Notes under the pieces: model-generated
Database searches by the model: none
What the model was told of the DNA's origin: nothing
Seen by the model: the letters and a program-made list of their open reading frames with translations, nothing else
From: Blastocatellia bacterium
Lineage (GTDB): Bacteria > Acidobacteriota > Blastocatellia > UBA7656 > JADIYM01
Length of the DNA stretch: 64,000 bases
Reading direction: 5' to 3'
Assembly (NCBI GenBank): GCA_016705245.1
Contig: JADIYM010000020.1
Span: 1-64,000, forward strand
Part shown: positions 51,831 to 60,279 of the stretch, piece after piece
Layout: each line of letters starts with the position of its first letter
How positions within the stretch are numbered: the stretch's first letter is position 1
Translations under genes and position numbers: made by a program

Positions 51831-53957
51831 ATGCGGAAACTCGCAGCGTCAATTGTCATCGCGTTCGCTGCGCTCGCTGGTGGTGTCGGAATTCGAGCGG
51901 TCACCGCGGAGAGTCCGGGTAGCGCGATGCCGCACCAGATCCCGGTCACTCGAGAGGCAGTTGCAGGCGAGACCGGTCTGGACCTCCGGGGAGGATGGCG
52001 ATTCCGGCCCGGCGACGATGCATCGTGGGCGGACCCGTCCACGGACGACGCGAACTGGGAACCGATCGATTCGCCGCGGATGGCTCCAGGCTCAGCGCTC
52101 CCGACCAGTTGGTCCGGGATCGGCTGGTTCCGGATCCGCCTGGACGTCGACGAGTCGGTGGTAGGAACGGCACTCGCCGTTGTTCTCGATCATCCGGGCG
52201 CATCGGAAGTATTTCTCGACGGGAAGCTTCTCGGAGGATTCGGAACAGTCGCGGCGTCCGGACACGACGAATCAACATACAGCCCCAGCGGGCTCCCCTT
52301 GGCGGTTGCGTTCGATCGTGGCGGCGAGCACGTCCTGGCGGTTCGCTACTCATGCACGTCGGGCGTGGACGGATGGATGCCGCGAATTCTTTCGACGGGA
52401 TTTGCAGTCAGACTGAGAGATGCCGGTACGGCGGTCGGGGATCACTCCCGAAACCTCACGCTCAACCTCGGCATCAACGCCGTGCTCGCGACGATGATGC
52501 TGGGATTCGGCGTGCTCCACCTGATGCTCTTCACGTTCCAGCGCAGTCAGCGGGCAAATCTCTACTATGGGCTGTTCGGCACGTTCTTCGGTCTGTTGAT
52601 CACAACGGGACTCGCGCGTCCGGTGTTTCACGTCGGCTATGAAGGTTCGCTCGTGCTGGTGATAGCCGGCCGGATTCTCGTCGCTTGCGTCTTCCTGTGC
52701 CTGGTGGCATTCCTGCGGTCCGCCTTCGCTTTTCCGTTCATGTGGTGGTACCGCGCGCTCGTGGCCGTGTGGGTCGTCGCGGTGATCGCTTCGCTCGCGT
52801 TTCCGACCGTGACCCTGGCGTTCTACGGCATCAACGTGGCCATCAGTCTCTCGATCGGCGCCGCGATGCAGACGATCGGGGCCGCGCTCTGGAAGCGACT
52901 GGACGGCGCGTGGATCATTGGCCTTGGGGCGTACTGCATTGCCATCGCGTTGACGGCGCAGCTCGTCGCGCAGATCTTTGGCGTGCAGTCCTTCTGGCCG
53001 CAAGCGATCGCGATCGCCGGTTTCCTCGGGTTGCCGATCTGCGTGTCGGTGTTCTTCGCTCGCCACGTCGCGCGAACCAACCGGGCGCTCGAGTCCAAGC
53101 TGGCTGAGGTCGAGCAGCTTTCGGCGCAGACGCTGGAGCACGAACGACAAGCCGCCGAGTTGCGAATCCAGCGTGAGCAGGAGCGCGCACACGTGGCCCT
53201 CCTGCGGGCCGACAACGACCGAAAAGCGAAAGAGCTGGAGGAAGCAAGGCAACTCCAGCTTTCGATGCTGCCGTCGTCGTTACCCGTCGTCCCCGGCATC
53301 GAGATCGCCGCGTACATGAAACCGGCAACCGAGGTTGGAGGGGACTATTACGACTTCCACGTCGGACCGGACGGCACGTTGACGATCGCGGTTGGCGATG
53401 CAACGGGGCACGGCCTGAAGGCCGGCACTCTAGTGACGGCGACCAAGGGGCTCTTCAACGCCTTTGCACTCGAGCCCGACATCGTGGCGACGTTTCATCG
53501 ATCTTCGCTCGCGCTCAAGCAGCTGAACCTGCGCTACCTCTACATGGCGTTGACTCTTGCGAAGGTGAACGGAAACAAGATCCGGGTCGGCGCCGCGGGC
53601 ATGCCGCCGATGCTCGTCTGGCGCGCGGCGACCGGCGAGGTCGAAGAGATCGCGCTTCCGGGGCTGCCACTCGGCGGAGCCGCGCGGTTTCCATACCAGG
53701 AGCGCGAGGTCACACTTGCGGACGGAGACACGGTCGTCCTGATGAGCGACGGGTTTCCCGAGCGTTTCAACGAGGGCGGCGAGATGATCGACTACGCACG
53801 AGCGCGGGACGTGCTCAGCGAGGCAGCCGGCGAAGCCCCCCAGGCCATCATCGAGCGCTTCGTCGCGGAAGGCGATGCGTGGGCTGGAATCCGACCGCAG
53901 GACGACGACATCACTTTCGTAGTCCTGCGCTTCGGCCAGGCCACTCCTACGGTCTAG
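51831..53957 (+). CDS. 7TM-sensor SpoIIE-type protein phosphatase
   Basis: The 708-residue protein has a signal peptide, a galactose-binding-like jelly-roll (about 45-190: DLRGGWRFRPGDD, GWFRIRLDV), seven membrane helices (about 205-425), a coiled coil (430-480), and a SpoIIE/PP2C domain (about 490-700). The phosphatase has EVGGDYYDFH and GDATGHGLKAG for metal binding and DDDITFVVLRF at the end. It probably dephosphorylates an anti-sigma antagonist in response to an extracellular ligand. No STAS or RsbW-like partner is adjacent. Confidence 0.87.
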   Translation: MRKLAASIVIAFAALAGGVGIRAVTAESPGSAMPHQIPVTREAVAGETGLDLRGGWRFRPGDDASWADPSTDDANWEPIDSPRMAPGSALPTSWSGIGWFRIRLDVDESVVGTALAVVLDHPGASEVFLDGKLLGGFGTVAASGHDESTYSPSGLPLAVAFDRGGEHVLAVRYSCTSGVDGWMPRILSTGFAVRLRDAGTAVGDHSRNLTLNLGINAVLATMMLGFGVLHLMLFTFQRSQRANLYYGLFGTFFGLLITTGLARPVFHVGYEGSLVLVIAGRILVACVFLCLVAFLRSAFAFPFMWWYRALVAVWVVAVIASLAFPTVTLAFYGINVAISLSIGAAMQTIGAALWKRLDGAWIIGLGAYCIAIALTAQLVAQIFGVQSFWPQAIAIAGFLGLPICVSVFFARHVARTNRALESKLAEVEQLSAQTLEHERQAAELRIQREQERAHVALLRADNDRKAKELEEARQLQLSMLPSSLPVVPGIEIAAYMKPATEVGGDYYDFHVGPDGTLTIAVGDATGHGLKAGTLVTATKGLFNAFALEPDIVATFHRSSLALKQLNLRYLYMALTLAKVNGNKIRVGAAGMPPMLVWRAATGEVEEIALPGLPLGGAARFPYQEREVTLADGDTVVLMSDGFPERFNEGGEMIDYARARDVLSEAAGEAPQAIIERFVAEGDAWAGIRPQDDDITFVVLRFGQATPTV

Positions 53958-54026
53958 AGAGTAGACAGGATTACAGGATTGCCAGGATGTAAATCCCGAG
54001 AATCCTGTAATCCTGTCTATTCTGTT
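53955..54026. repeat. GGATTACAGGATT palindrome, copy 6
   Basis: GAGAGTAGACAGGATTACAGG and CCTGTAATCCTGTCTATTC, between convergent genes (phosphatase on +, DUF1579 on -). Confidence 0.8.
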
Positions 54027-54034
54027 CTCCTGCT

Positions 54035-54625
54035 TCACTTACGGGTGTAGGTGAGCTCCATCGTCTTTACCCACTTGCCTTCGATCTCGTCCCAGAATTC
54101 GGAGACGTGCGTGTTCTTGTCGACGACTTTCACCGTGATCTTCCCGCGCTTGACCTTTCCGGTCATCGGGTCGTTGTAGGACATGTCGTACTTGAACGTC
54201 GAGGACGCCGCGTCCCAGGTGCCTTCCGTCATTGCGATGCCGGTGCTCATGCTGTCGACCCACGTGCCGACGAACTTCTTCGAGACGTTGTCGAATCCGC
54301 TAGTCCCCATGCCCTCGAACGGCATGCCCATCATGTCGCCCTTGAACGACTCCTGGAAGTAACGACCCCCGAAGAGCGAGGTGATTACCGCCGATCCCGT
54401 GCCTTCCATCGGCGGAGCGCCGGGCGCCATCATCTTGGTCTTGACCGACCAGTTGCCAACCCAGTCCGCCATCATCTTGTGCTCGGCGCCCGGCGTGCCG
54501 GCCTTCATCATGGCTTCCATTGCCGGGTCCATGGCCGGAGCGCCCTTTTCCTGCGCCACGACCGGGGCCGCAATCCCCAGCACGCCGCACATCGCGGCCG
54601 CCAAAATCATGTTTGTGAATCGCAT
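54035..54625 (-). CDS. Secreted DUF1579 protein
   Basis: The ATG at 54625 has AGGAGGT upstream. The 196-residue product has a signal peptide. A methionine-rich start (PAMDPAMEAMMKAG) leads into the DUF1579 domain: HKMMADWVGNWSVKTKMM, SLFGGRYFQESFKGDMMG, GFDNVSKKFVGTWVDSMST and SEFWDEIEGKWVKTMELTY. Members are periplasmic and of unknown role, with a lipocalin-like barrel. Confidence 0.78.
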   Translation of the reverse strand: MRFTNMILAAAMCGVLGIAAPVVAQEKGAPAMDPAMEAMMKAGTPGAEHKMMADWVGNWSVKTKMMAPGAPPMEGTGSAVITSLFGGRYFQESFKGDMMGMPFEGMGTSGFDNVSKKFVGTWVDSMSTGIAMTEGTWDAASSTFKYDMSYNDPMTGKVKRGKITVKVVDKNTHVSEFWDEIEGKWVKTMELTYTRK

Positions 54626-54716
54626 ACCTGCTGACCTCCTTGTGTCTAGCTGTTCCGAATGGTGAGACGCATGTACTCCGAAAGCTGGACAAATGTCCAG
54701 CCGTACGTGGCAGAAT

Positions 54717-56384
54717 TTACAATTGCGCATTCCGTTGTTGGCGCACCGTGACCACGGCCGCTCCAACGACAAACACGGCCAGTACGACCAGGACAGTGGC
54801 GGCGACCCCGTTGATCGCCGCAACATCGAGGCCGCTCGCAACGCGGAAGTTGCCGAATGCCAGTGTGCCGAGCGCCCAGAATGTTATAGCGAACATGAAA
54901 ACGGTCGGTACAAGTGTATACACCGTTCGCTTGTTGCTCTTTGAGAGCCAGACGGTAATGGTCAGCAGCGTCAGGGCGGCGAGCAGTTGGTTCGACGCGC
55001 CGAAAAGCGTCCAGAAGCGGCTCCACGAGCCCGGGCCGCCAACGAGCACGAAGTAGGCCGGCGGGCCAACCGTGATCAAAGTACCGGCGACGGCTCCGGA
55101 CGCGCCTTTCCAGCCGAAGAGCTCCTGCACCAGCAGTCTTCCGAGTCGCGTCGAGACGTCGATCGTGTCGAACACGAACGTCGAGAAAGCCATCGCCCCA
55201 AAGGTGATCGCGAACGGCAGGTTCTGCTCTCCAATGATGATAGTCAGGAATCGCCCGATGCTGTTGCCGTAAATGGTCCCGGGGGCAAGGCCAGTCAGGG
55301 CCGCGGGCGCGACGATCATCACGGTCACGAGGGCGATGAGCGCGACGAAGCCCTCGGCGAGCATCGCGCCGTAGCCGATCGGCTTGGCGTGCGACGACTT
55401 CGCAATCTGCTTCGACGTCGTGCCCGAGCAGACGAGGCCGTGAAACCCGGAGCACGCGCCGCAGGCGATCGTGACGAACAGGAACGGGAAGAGGCTGCCG
55501 TTGAGCGCGCCCGTGTTCCACGTCACGAACGCCGGCTGCTGAATCTCGTATCCGCCGAAGAAGATCCCGAGGATTCCGGCCCCAATGGCCGCGTAAAGTA
55601 CGAATCCGCCGAGGTATCCGCGCGGCTGCAGGAGCCATCCGACGGGCAGCATCGACGCGACGACGCAATAGAGAAGGATGAGCAGCGACCAGCCCGTGTG
55701 GCTCAGGATGAAGTAGTGCGAGACGAGTGTGCCTACCCACGCCATCGCGAACGTCGCAGGGACGAACACTGCGGTCGTCAGCCAGAGCGGTGGGCGCAGG
55801 AAGCGCTCGACGAGTCCCATCACGAGTGCGAGGGCGAGATACATCGTCGATGCCGCCGCGACGGCGCCGCCCGGGTTGAAACTGCTCGCCGTACCGGCGA
55901 GCTCCTCGGATCCGCTTACGAACGTTCCGGCGGTAATGTCAGTGAAAGCAATGATGACGTAGACGAGCGCGATCCAGATGAAGGCCACCACTGCGCGCCC
56001 GGCTCGCGTCCCGAGGTGCGTTCGAGTCATCTCGGCGATCGACACGCCGCCGTGCTTGAGTGACGCGGCGAGACTCGCGAAATCGTGGACAGCGCCGATG
56101 AGGACGACGCCAAAGCCGATCCAGAGCAGGCACGGCAGCCAGCCGAACGCCTGGCAGGCGAGGATGGGGCCGGCGATCGGTCCGGCGGCGGCGATGGCGG
56201 AGAAGTGCTGGCCGAAGAGGTAGAACGGACGCGTCGCGACGAAGTCGACGCCGTCCGCGTGTGTCTCGGCGCAGGTCGGCGTGCCGTCGTCGAGAGCGAA
56301 CTGGCGGGCGACGAGGCTGCCGTAGAAGCGATATCCGACAACGAGCAGTACCACGACCGAAATGGCGAGCAGGGGAAGCGTCAC
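54717..56384 (-). CDS. cstA: CstA-family peptide/pyruvate transporter
   Basis: The GTG at 56384 has GGAGACC upstream, which decides it over longer frames. The 555-residue membrane protein has about 15-16 helices with HFSAIAAAGPIAGPI near the start, DITAGTFVSGSEE and GFHGLVCSGTTSKQI, all hallmarks of CstA (carbon starvation). It imports peptides or pyruvate. The family includes forms of about 550 and 700 residues, and this is the shorter form. It is followed, on the same strand, by the DUF1579 gene. Confidence 0.88.
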   Translation of the reverse strand: MTLPLLAISVVVLLVVGYRFYGSLVARQFALDDGTPTCAETHADGVDFVATRPFYLFGQHFSAIAAAGPIAGPILACQAFGWLPCLLWIGFGVVLIGAVHDFASLAASLKHGGVSIAEMTRTHLGTRAGRAVVAFIWIALVYVIIAFTDITAGTFVSGSEELAGTASSFNPGGAVAAASTMYLALALVMGLVERFLRPPLWLTTAVFVPATFAMAWVGTLVSHYFILSHTGWSLLILLYCVVASMLPVGWLLQPRGYLGGFVLYAAIGAGILGIFFGGYEIQQPAFVTWNTGALNGSLFPFLFVTIACGACSGFHGLVCSGTTSKQIAKSSHAKPIGYGAMLAEGFVALIALVTVMIVAPAALTGLAPGTIYGNSIGRFLTIIIGEQNLPFAITFGAMAFSTFVFDTIDVSTRLGRLLVQELFGWKGASGAVAGTLITVGPPAYFVLVGGPGSWSRFWTLFGASNQLLAALTLLTITVWLSKSNKRTVYTLVPTVFMFAITFWALGTLAFGNFRVASGLDVAAINGVAATVLVVLAVFVVGAAVVTVRQQRNAQL

Positions 56385-56452
56385 TTTGAGGGTCTCCGTG
56401 GGGAAGGGCTGGCGGCGATGATACGACAGATCCGGACGATCAGCGGAAGGCC

Positions 56453-56612
56453 CGGAACCGCGCGCGAAGCAAGCGGCCGTGCTCACGGAAGCGCGACGTC
56501 CAGCAAATCGCGATTACTCCGACCGATCTCTTCCGAGAGCACGGCCGCTTGCTTCGCGCGCGAGTACTCCGACCGATCTCTTCCGCGAGCACGGCCGCTT
56601 GCTTCGCGCGCG
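56453..56612. repeat. Compound repeat: two direct copies and one inverted copy
   Basis: A 46-bp unit (ACTCCGACCGATCTCTTCC followed by GAGCACGGCCGCTTGC) occurs twice in tandem near 56,518-56,612. An inverted copy of its end (GAAGCAAGCGGCCGTGCTC) lies at 56,465-56,483. It sits between cstA and the isomerase gene, in the intergenic region for both. Confidence 0.7.
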
Positions 56613-56661
56613 GTTCTGGGTCGCTTGCGCGACGCACGCCCTCAAAGGTACACAAATCCGC

Positions 56662-57048
56662 ATGCCACACGTGATTCTCGAATACTCCCGCAATATCATC
56701 GAAGAGATGGATTTCCACCCGGTCTTCGTCCGTATCCACGAGGCACTTGCTGCTACCGGCGCCTTCGCAATCGAGGAGATCAAGAGTCGGGCGATCCGCC
56801 ATGACAGTCACGCTGTCGGCGAGGGGCGACCGCAGAGCGCCTTCGTTCACGTGCAGCTCAGCATCCTCGAAGGGCGCTCGGGGGAGATCAAGGCTGCGGC
56901 CGGCGCGGCGATCATGGCGATCATCCGCGAGAGCTTCCAGCGATCGTGGGATGAGTTGGAGCTGAGCCTCAGCGTCGAGGTTCGCGACATGGCGCGAGAG
57001 TCGTATATCAAGGACCGAAGCGAGGGCCCGGCGGCCGTTGAGGAGTGA
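56662..57048 (+). CDS. 5-carboxymethyl-2-hydroxymuconate isomerase-like protein
   Basis: The ATG at 56662 is followed directly by proline (MPHVILEYS), the catalytic Pro of the tautomerase superfamily. The 128-residue length fits the CHMI/HpaF family, which works in homoprotocatechuate breakdown. NIIEEMDFHP and a conserved RAIRHDSHAVGE segment are consistent. No other gene of that pathway is near, so the natural substrate may differ. Confidence 0.78.
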   Translation: MPHVILEYSRNIIEEMDFHPVFVRIHEALAATGAFAIEEIKSRAIRHDSHAVGEGRPQSAFVHVQLSILEGRSGEIKAAAGAAIMAIIRESFQRSWDELELSLSVEVRDMARESYIKDRSEGPAAVEE

Positions 57049-57049
57049 A

Positions 57050-57140
57050 TCCTCCGTGTCTCTGTGCCTCAGCGTCTCTGTGTGCGAAGCGTCTGAAGAG
57101 CTGCGCACACAGAGGCACCGAGTCACTGAGACACATCAGA
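57050..57140. repeat. CTCCGTGTC-type palindrome, third copy
   Basis: CCTCCGTGTCTCTGTGCC and GCACACAGAGGCACCGAG are inverted around GCGAAGCGTCTGAAGAGC, between convergent genes (isomerase on +, alanine racemase on -). Confidence 0.75.
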
Positions 57141-57154
57141 GAGGCCGAATTCTC

Positions 57155-58303
57155 TCAGTCCACGTATACCCTCGGCACCCGCGCGCTCACACCGCACGTG
57201 ACCTCGTAAGAAATCGACCCCGCGACGGCCGCGAACTCCTCCGCTGACGGTCCACCTGGCCCGACTATCACGACCTCGTCACCAAGCTCCACCTCGCCAA
57301 CGTCGGTCACGTCCACGATCGTCAGGTCCATCGACACCCGCCCGACGATCGGCGCCCGTACGCCTCGCACTCCTACCTCGCCACGGTTCGAGAGCACTCG
57401 CCGGAGGCCGTCCGCGTAGCCTGCGGGAAACGTCGCGATCCGGCTCTCGCGAGTTGTTCGGAACGTGCAGCCGTAACCGAGCGGCGTGTAAGCCGGCACG
57501 GTCTTCAGGTGCTCGATCCGCGACACGAACCGCATCGCCGGCCACACGTCGAGGTCCGGCAGGTCAGCGCGTCCCGGCGACAGGATGTCGCCCTTGAGCC
57601 CGTAGAGCAGCGCGCCAGGCCGCACCAGATTTCCCCGACCGCTCGGGTACGCGTGCAGTCCCGCGCTCGGCGCCAGGTGCCGCCACCGCAACGCGACGCC
57701 GGCACGCTCGAAGCTCTCCGCCGTCGAATCGAACGCCTCGATCTGACCGTTCGTGAACGCCTCGAGCGCCGGCGAATCGCACGACGACAGATGCGTCATC
57801 AACCCGTCGCAAAGTACGTTTGGAGATCGCCCGAGAAGTTCGAGCGCGGGCCCCACGTCGGCGAGCGCCAGGCCAAGCCTTCCCATTCCGGTGTCGATCT
57901 TGATGTGCGCCGTCGCTGGTGTGCCGAGTCGCCGAGCCTCCGTCTCGAGACGTTCGATCTGGTCGAGGCGAGAGATCGCCGGCGTCAGGCGGTGCTCGAC
58001 GACAATCCCCTCCTGCGCCCTCCAGAATCCGCCGAGACAGAGAATCGGCAGCTCGATGCCCGACTCTCGAAGCACCACGCCCTCTTCCGGCAGCGCCACA
58101 CCCAGCCACGCAGCACCGGCGTCGGCAAACACTCGAGCAGCCTCGACTAGGCCGTGGCCGTATGCGTCGGCCTTGACCACCGCCAGCACTTCAACGGCGG
58201 GTCCGACGAGCGCACGGATGGCTCCGAGGTTGTGGCGCATCGCCGACCGCGAAATCTCGGCGCGCGTCGGCCGCGTCGCCGTTACCGGGAGGCACTCGGT
58301 CAT
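57155..58303 (-). CDS. alr: Alanine racemase
   Basis: From the ATG at 58303 (MTECLPVTA) the product has 382 residues. The PLP lysine is in VVKADAYGHG and the second catalytic residue, tyrosine, is in LGYGCTF. GDLG-type HIKIDTGMGRLGL and GRVSMD are present. It makes D-alanine for peptidoglycan. The longer frame from 58342 is possible but lacks support. Confidence 0.9.
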   Translation of the reverse strand: MTECLPVTATRPTRAEISRSAMRHNLGAIRALVGPAVEVLAVVKADAYGHGLVEAARVFADAGAAWLGVALPEEGVVLRESGIELPILCLGGFWRAQEGIVVEHRLTPAISRLDQIERLETEARRLGTPATAHIKIDTGMGRLGLALADVGPALELLGRSPNVLCDGLMTHLSSCDSPALEAFTNGQIEAFDSTAESFERAGVALRWRHLAPSAGLHAYPSGRGNLVRPGALLYGLKGDILSPGRADLPDLDVWPAMRFVSRIEHLKTVPAYTPLGYGCTFRTTRESRIATFPAGYADGLRRVLSNRGEVGVRGVRAPIVGRVSMDLTIVDVTDVGEVELGDEVVIVGPGGPSAEEFAAVAGSISYEVTCGVSARVPRVYVD

Positions 58304-58400
58304 GCGGCCGGAGTGTACCGGTTCTGCCGGCGAACGTGCCACGCGACCACGTCACATGCCGCGAGGTGGAAGGGAGTCACTTTCGATCAAGGCAGGCCCG

Positions 58401-58472
58401 CTGCGCCTTTGCGCCTTTGCGAGAACTTCTTCAACTGCTCAAGGAGTTCTCGCAAAGGCGCAAAGGCGCAAC
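58401..58472. repeat. CGCAAAGGCGC palindrome, next copy
   Basis: GCTGCGCCTTTGCGCC and its complement GGCGCAAAGGCGCAAC are inverted around AACTTCTTCAACTGCTC, upstream of the NYN gene. Confidence 0.75.
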
Positions 58473-58606
58473 GAAAGATGCAAATGCGCGATGCAAATGA
58501 GCGCACTGCGCGCCAAAACCCGTTCTTGCCGAGTATTTTGCGGGTGTGGCACAATGCTCAGTTCGGTATTTCACAATTTCTATAGCGACATTCGAGAAGG
58601 AGTCCT

Positions 58607-59431
58607 ATGCGAGCTACGAGCGGCATCACGGCCCAGACCGGCATGACCGGCATGCGCGGGCGCGTCGCCATCTTCATTGACGGAAACAACCTGTTTCACG
58701 CCGCCCGATCCGCGGGCGTCGAAATCGATTACGCAAAGCTGCTCAACTTCCTGCGCGGCGAATCTCCGCTGCTTCGTGCCTTTTTCTACACTGGTGTCGA
58801 CGAGCGCGCTGAAAGGCAGCAGGGATTCCTGCTCTGGATGCGACGCAACGGCTATCGAGTCGTGCAGAAGGAGCTGAAGACGTTCCCCGACGGAACCAAG
58901 AAGGCGAACCTCGATGTCGAGATCGCCGTCGACATGCTCAGCCTCGTCGGCAACTACGACACCGCGATTCTCGTATCGGGCGACGAAGACTTCGCCTACG
59001 CGATCAACGTCATCGCCTACAAGGGTGTGCGCGTCGAGATCGGCGGCTTCCGTTCGAACACGTCGCCTCGACTGATCGACGTGGCCGACCGGTTCATCGA
59101 CTTCGACGGCGTCATCTCGGAGATCTGCAAGGCGGAGAGCCGCTACGCACCCTACCCGAACGTGCGGCCGTCGCACACGAATCGATACGCACCCGCATCA
59201 CCGGCAGGACAGGTCGGGAGCGTGGTGCCACCGGCCGCGCAGCCGGCCGTGCAACCGGATCCCGTCCCGGCCGCAACGGCAGAGACCATGCCCGTCGTGA
59301 ACACCCCGCAGCCGCCGCAGCCCGAGCCGCCGGTCGCCGATCCGTACGCCGCTCCGCCGTCGCCCGGAACCGGTGCTAGCGCGCGTCTCCGACGACCCGA
59401 CGCCGGAGCCCGCAGGCGCGGCGACCATTGA
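58607..59431 (+). CDS. NYN-domain (PIN-like) RNase with proline-rich tail
   Basis: The 274-residue protein has a complete NYN/LabA-type domain (about 16-175): VAIFIDGNNLFHAAR, KEVDIA-type NLDVEIAVDML, and VSGDEDFAYAI with the acidic residues of a PIN-like nuclease. A low-complexity tail rich in Pro, Ala and Gln follows (195-260). It probably cuts RNA. Its TGA overlaps the next ATG by one base, so the three genes here form one coupled operon. A GGAG precedes the ATG at 58607. Confidence 0.8.
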   Translation: MRATSGITAQTGMTGMRGRVAIFIDGNNLFHAARSAGVEIDYAKLLNFLRGESPLLRAFFYTGVDERAERQQGFLLWMRRNGYRVVQKELKTFPDGTKKANLDVEIAVDMLSLVGNYDTAILVSGDEDFAYAINVIAYKGVRVEIGGFRSNTSPRLIDVADRFIDFDGVISEICKAESRYAPYPNVRPSHTNRYAPASPAGQVGSVVPPAAQPAVQPDPVPAATAETMPVVNTPQPPQPEPPVADPYAAPPSPGTGASARLRRPDAGARRRGDH

Positions 59432-60279
59432 TGTCTGAGGCTGTTCGCGCATCGCTGTTCGCCGACGTCGAGGGCGTCCGGTTGCGCCTCGCGCATCCGG
59501 ACGTCCTTCCGTTCCGATGGGTCGGGCAGGAGAGCCCGCTCGAGCAGTTGCTCGCCGCGTGGTTCGTGCTCGACGAGCGCGATCTGCCGCTCAATCCGCG
59601 ACTCATCGGCAAACCGGGCGTCGGCAAGACGACGCTCGCTTATGCTGCCGGGCAGGCGCTCGGGCGCGACGTCTACATCTTTCAGGCCACGATGGACACG
59701 CGGCCCGAGGACCTCATCGTCACGCCGGTCGTCGCCGGTCCCGGCGAGATCCAGTACGTCGCCAGCCCGCTCGTGTCGGCGATGCTCCGCGGCGGCGTTT
59801 GCGTGCTCGACGAAGGCAATCGCATGAGCGAGAAGTCGTGGGCGTCGCTCGCTCCGTTGCTCGATGCGCGCCGCTACGTCGAGTCGATCGTCGCCGGAAT
59901 CAAGATTCCGGCGCATCCCGACTTCCGCATTTGCGCGACGATGAACGACGACTCGTCGACGTTCGAGATACCCGAGTACATCCACTCGCGACTGCAGCCG
60001 CAGATTCACCTCGAGTTTCCGGAACGCGATGAAGAGCTTGCGATCCTGCGCGAGAACCTGCCGTTCGCGGACGACCAGATCCTCGGATACGTCGTCGACT
60101 TCCTGCAGGCGGCGCACCGCAAGGACGAAAACTACACGGTGCGCGACGGCATCAACGTCGCGCGCTACGCGCTGAAGCTTGCGAAGCGTCAGCCGCAGCA
60201 CACGCCGTCGCGCCACTTCGCGACGTCGGTGCGGATGGTGCTCGGCGAAGAAGCGGTCGCGTACCTGGTCGAGCGATGA
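59431..60279 (+). CDS. MoxR-type AAA ATPase
   Basis: The 282-residue single-domain ATPase has Walker A GKPGVGKTTLA (near residue 54), Walker B VCVLDEGNRM and sensor-1 ICATMND. Length and order fit MoxR-like AAA proteins, which remodel partner proteins. The ATG at 59431 is preferred to a TTG three bases earlier. Its end overlaps the third gene by four bases (ATGA). Confidence 0.87.
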   Translation: MSEAVRASLFADVEGVRLRLAHPDVLPFRWVGQESPLEQLLAAWFVLDERDLPLNPRLIGKPGVGKTTLAYAAGQALGRDVYIFQATMDTRPEDLIVTPVVAGPGEIQYVASPLVSAMLRGGVCVLDEGNRMSEKSWASLAPLLDARRYVESIVAGIKIPAHPDFRICATMNDDSSTFEIPEYIHSRLQPQIHLEFPERDEELAILRENLPFADDQILGYVVDFLQAAHRKDENYTVRDGINVARYALKLAKRQPQHTPSRHFATSVRMVLGEEAVAYLVER

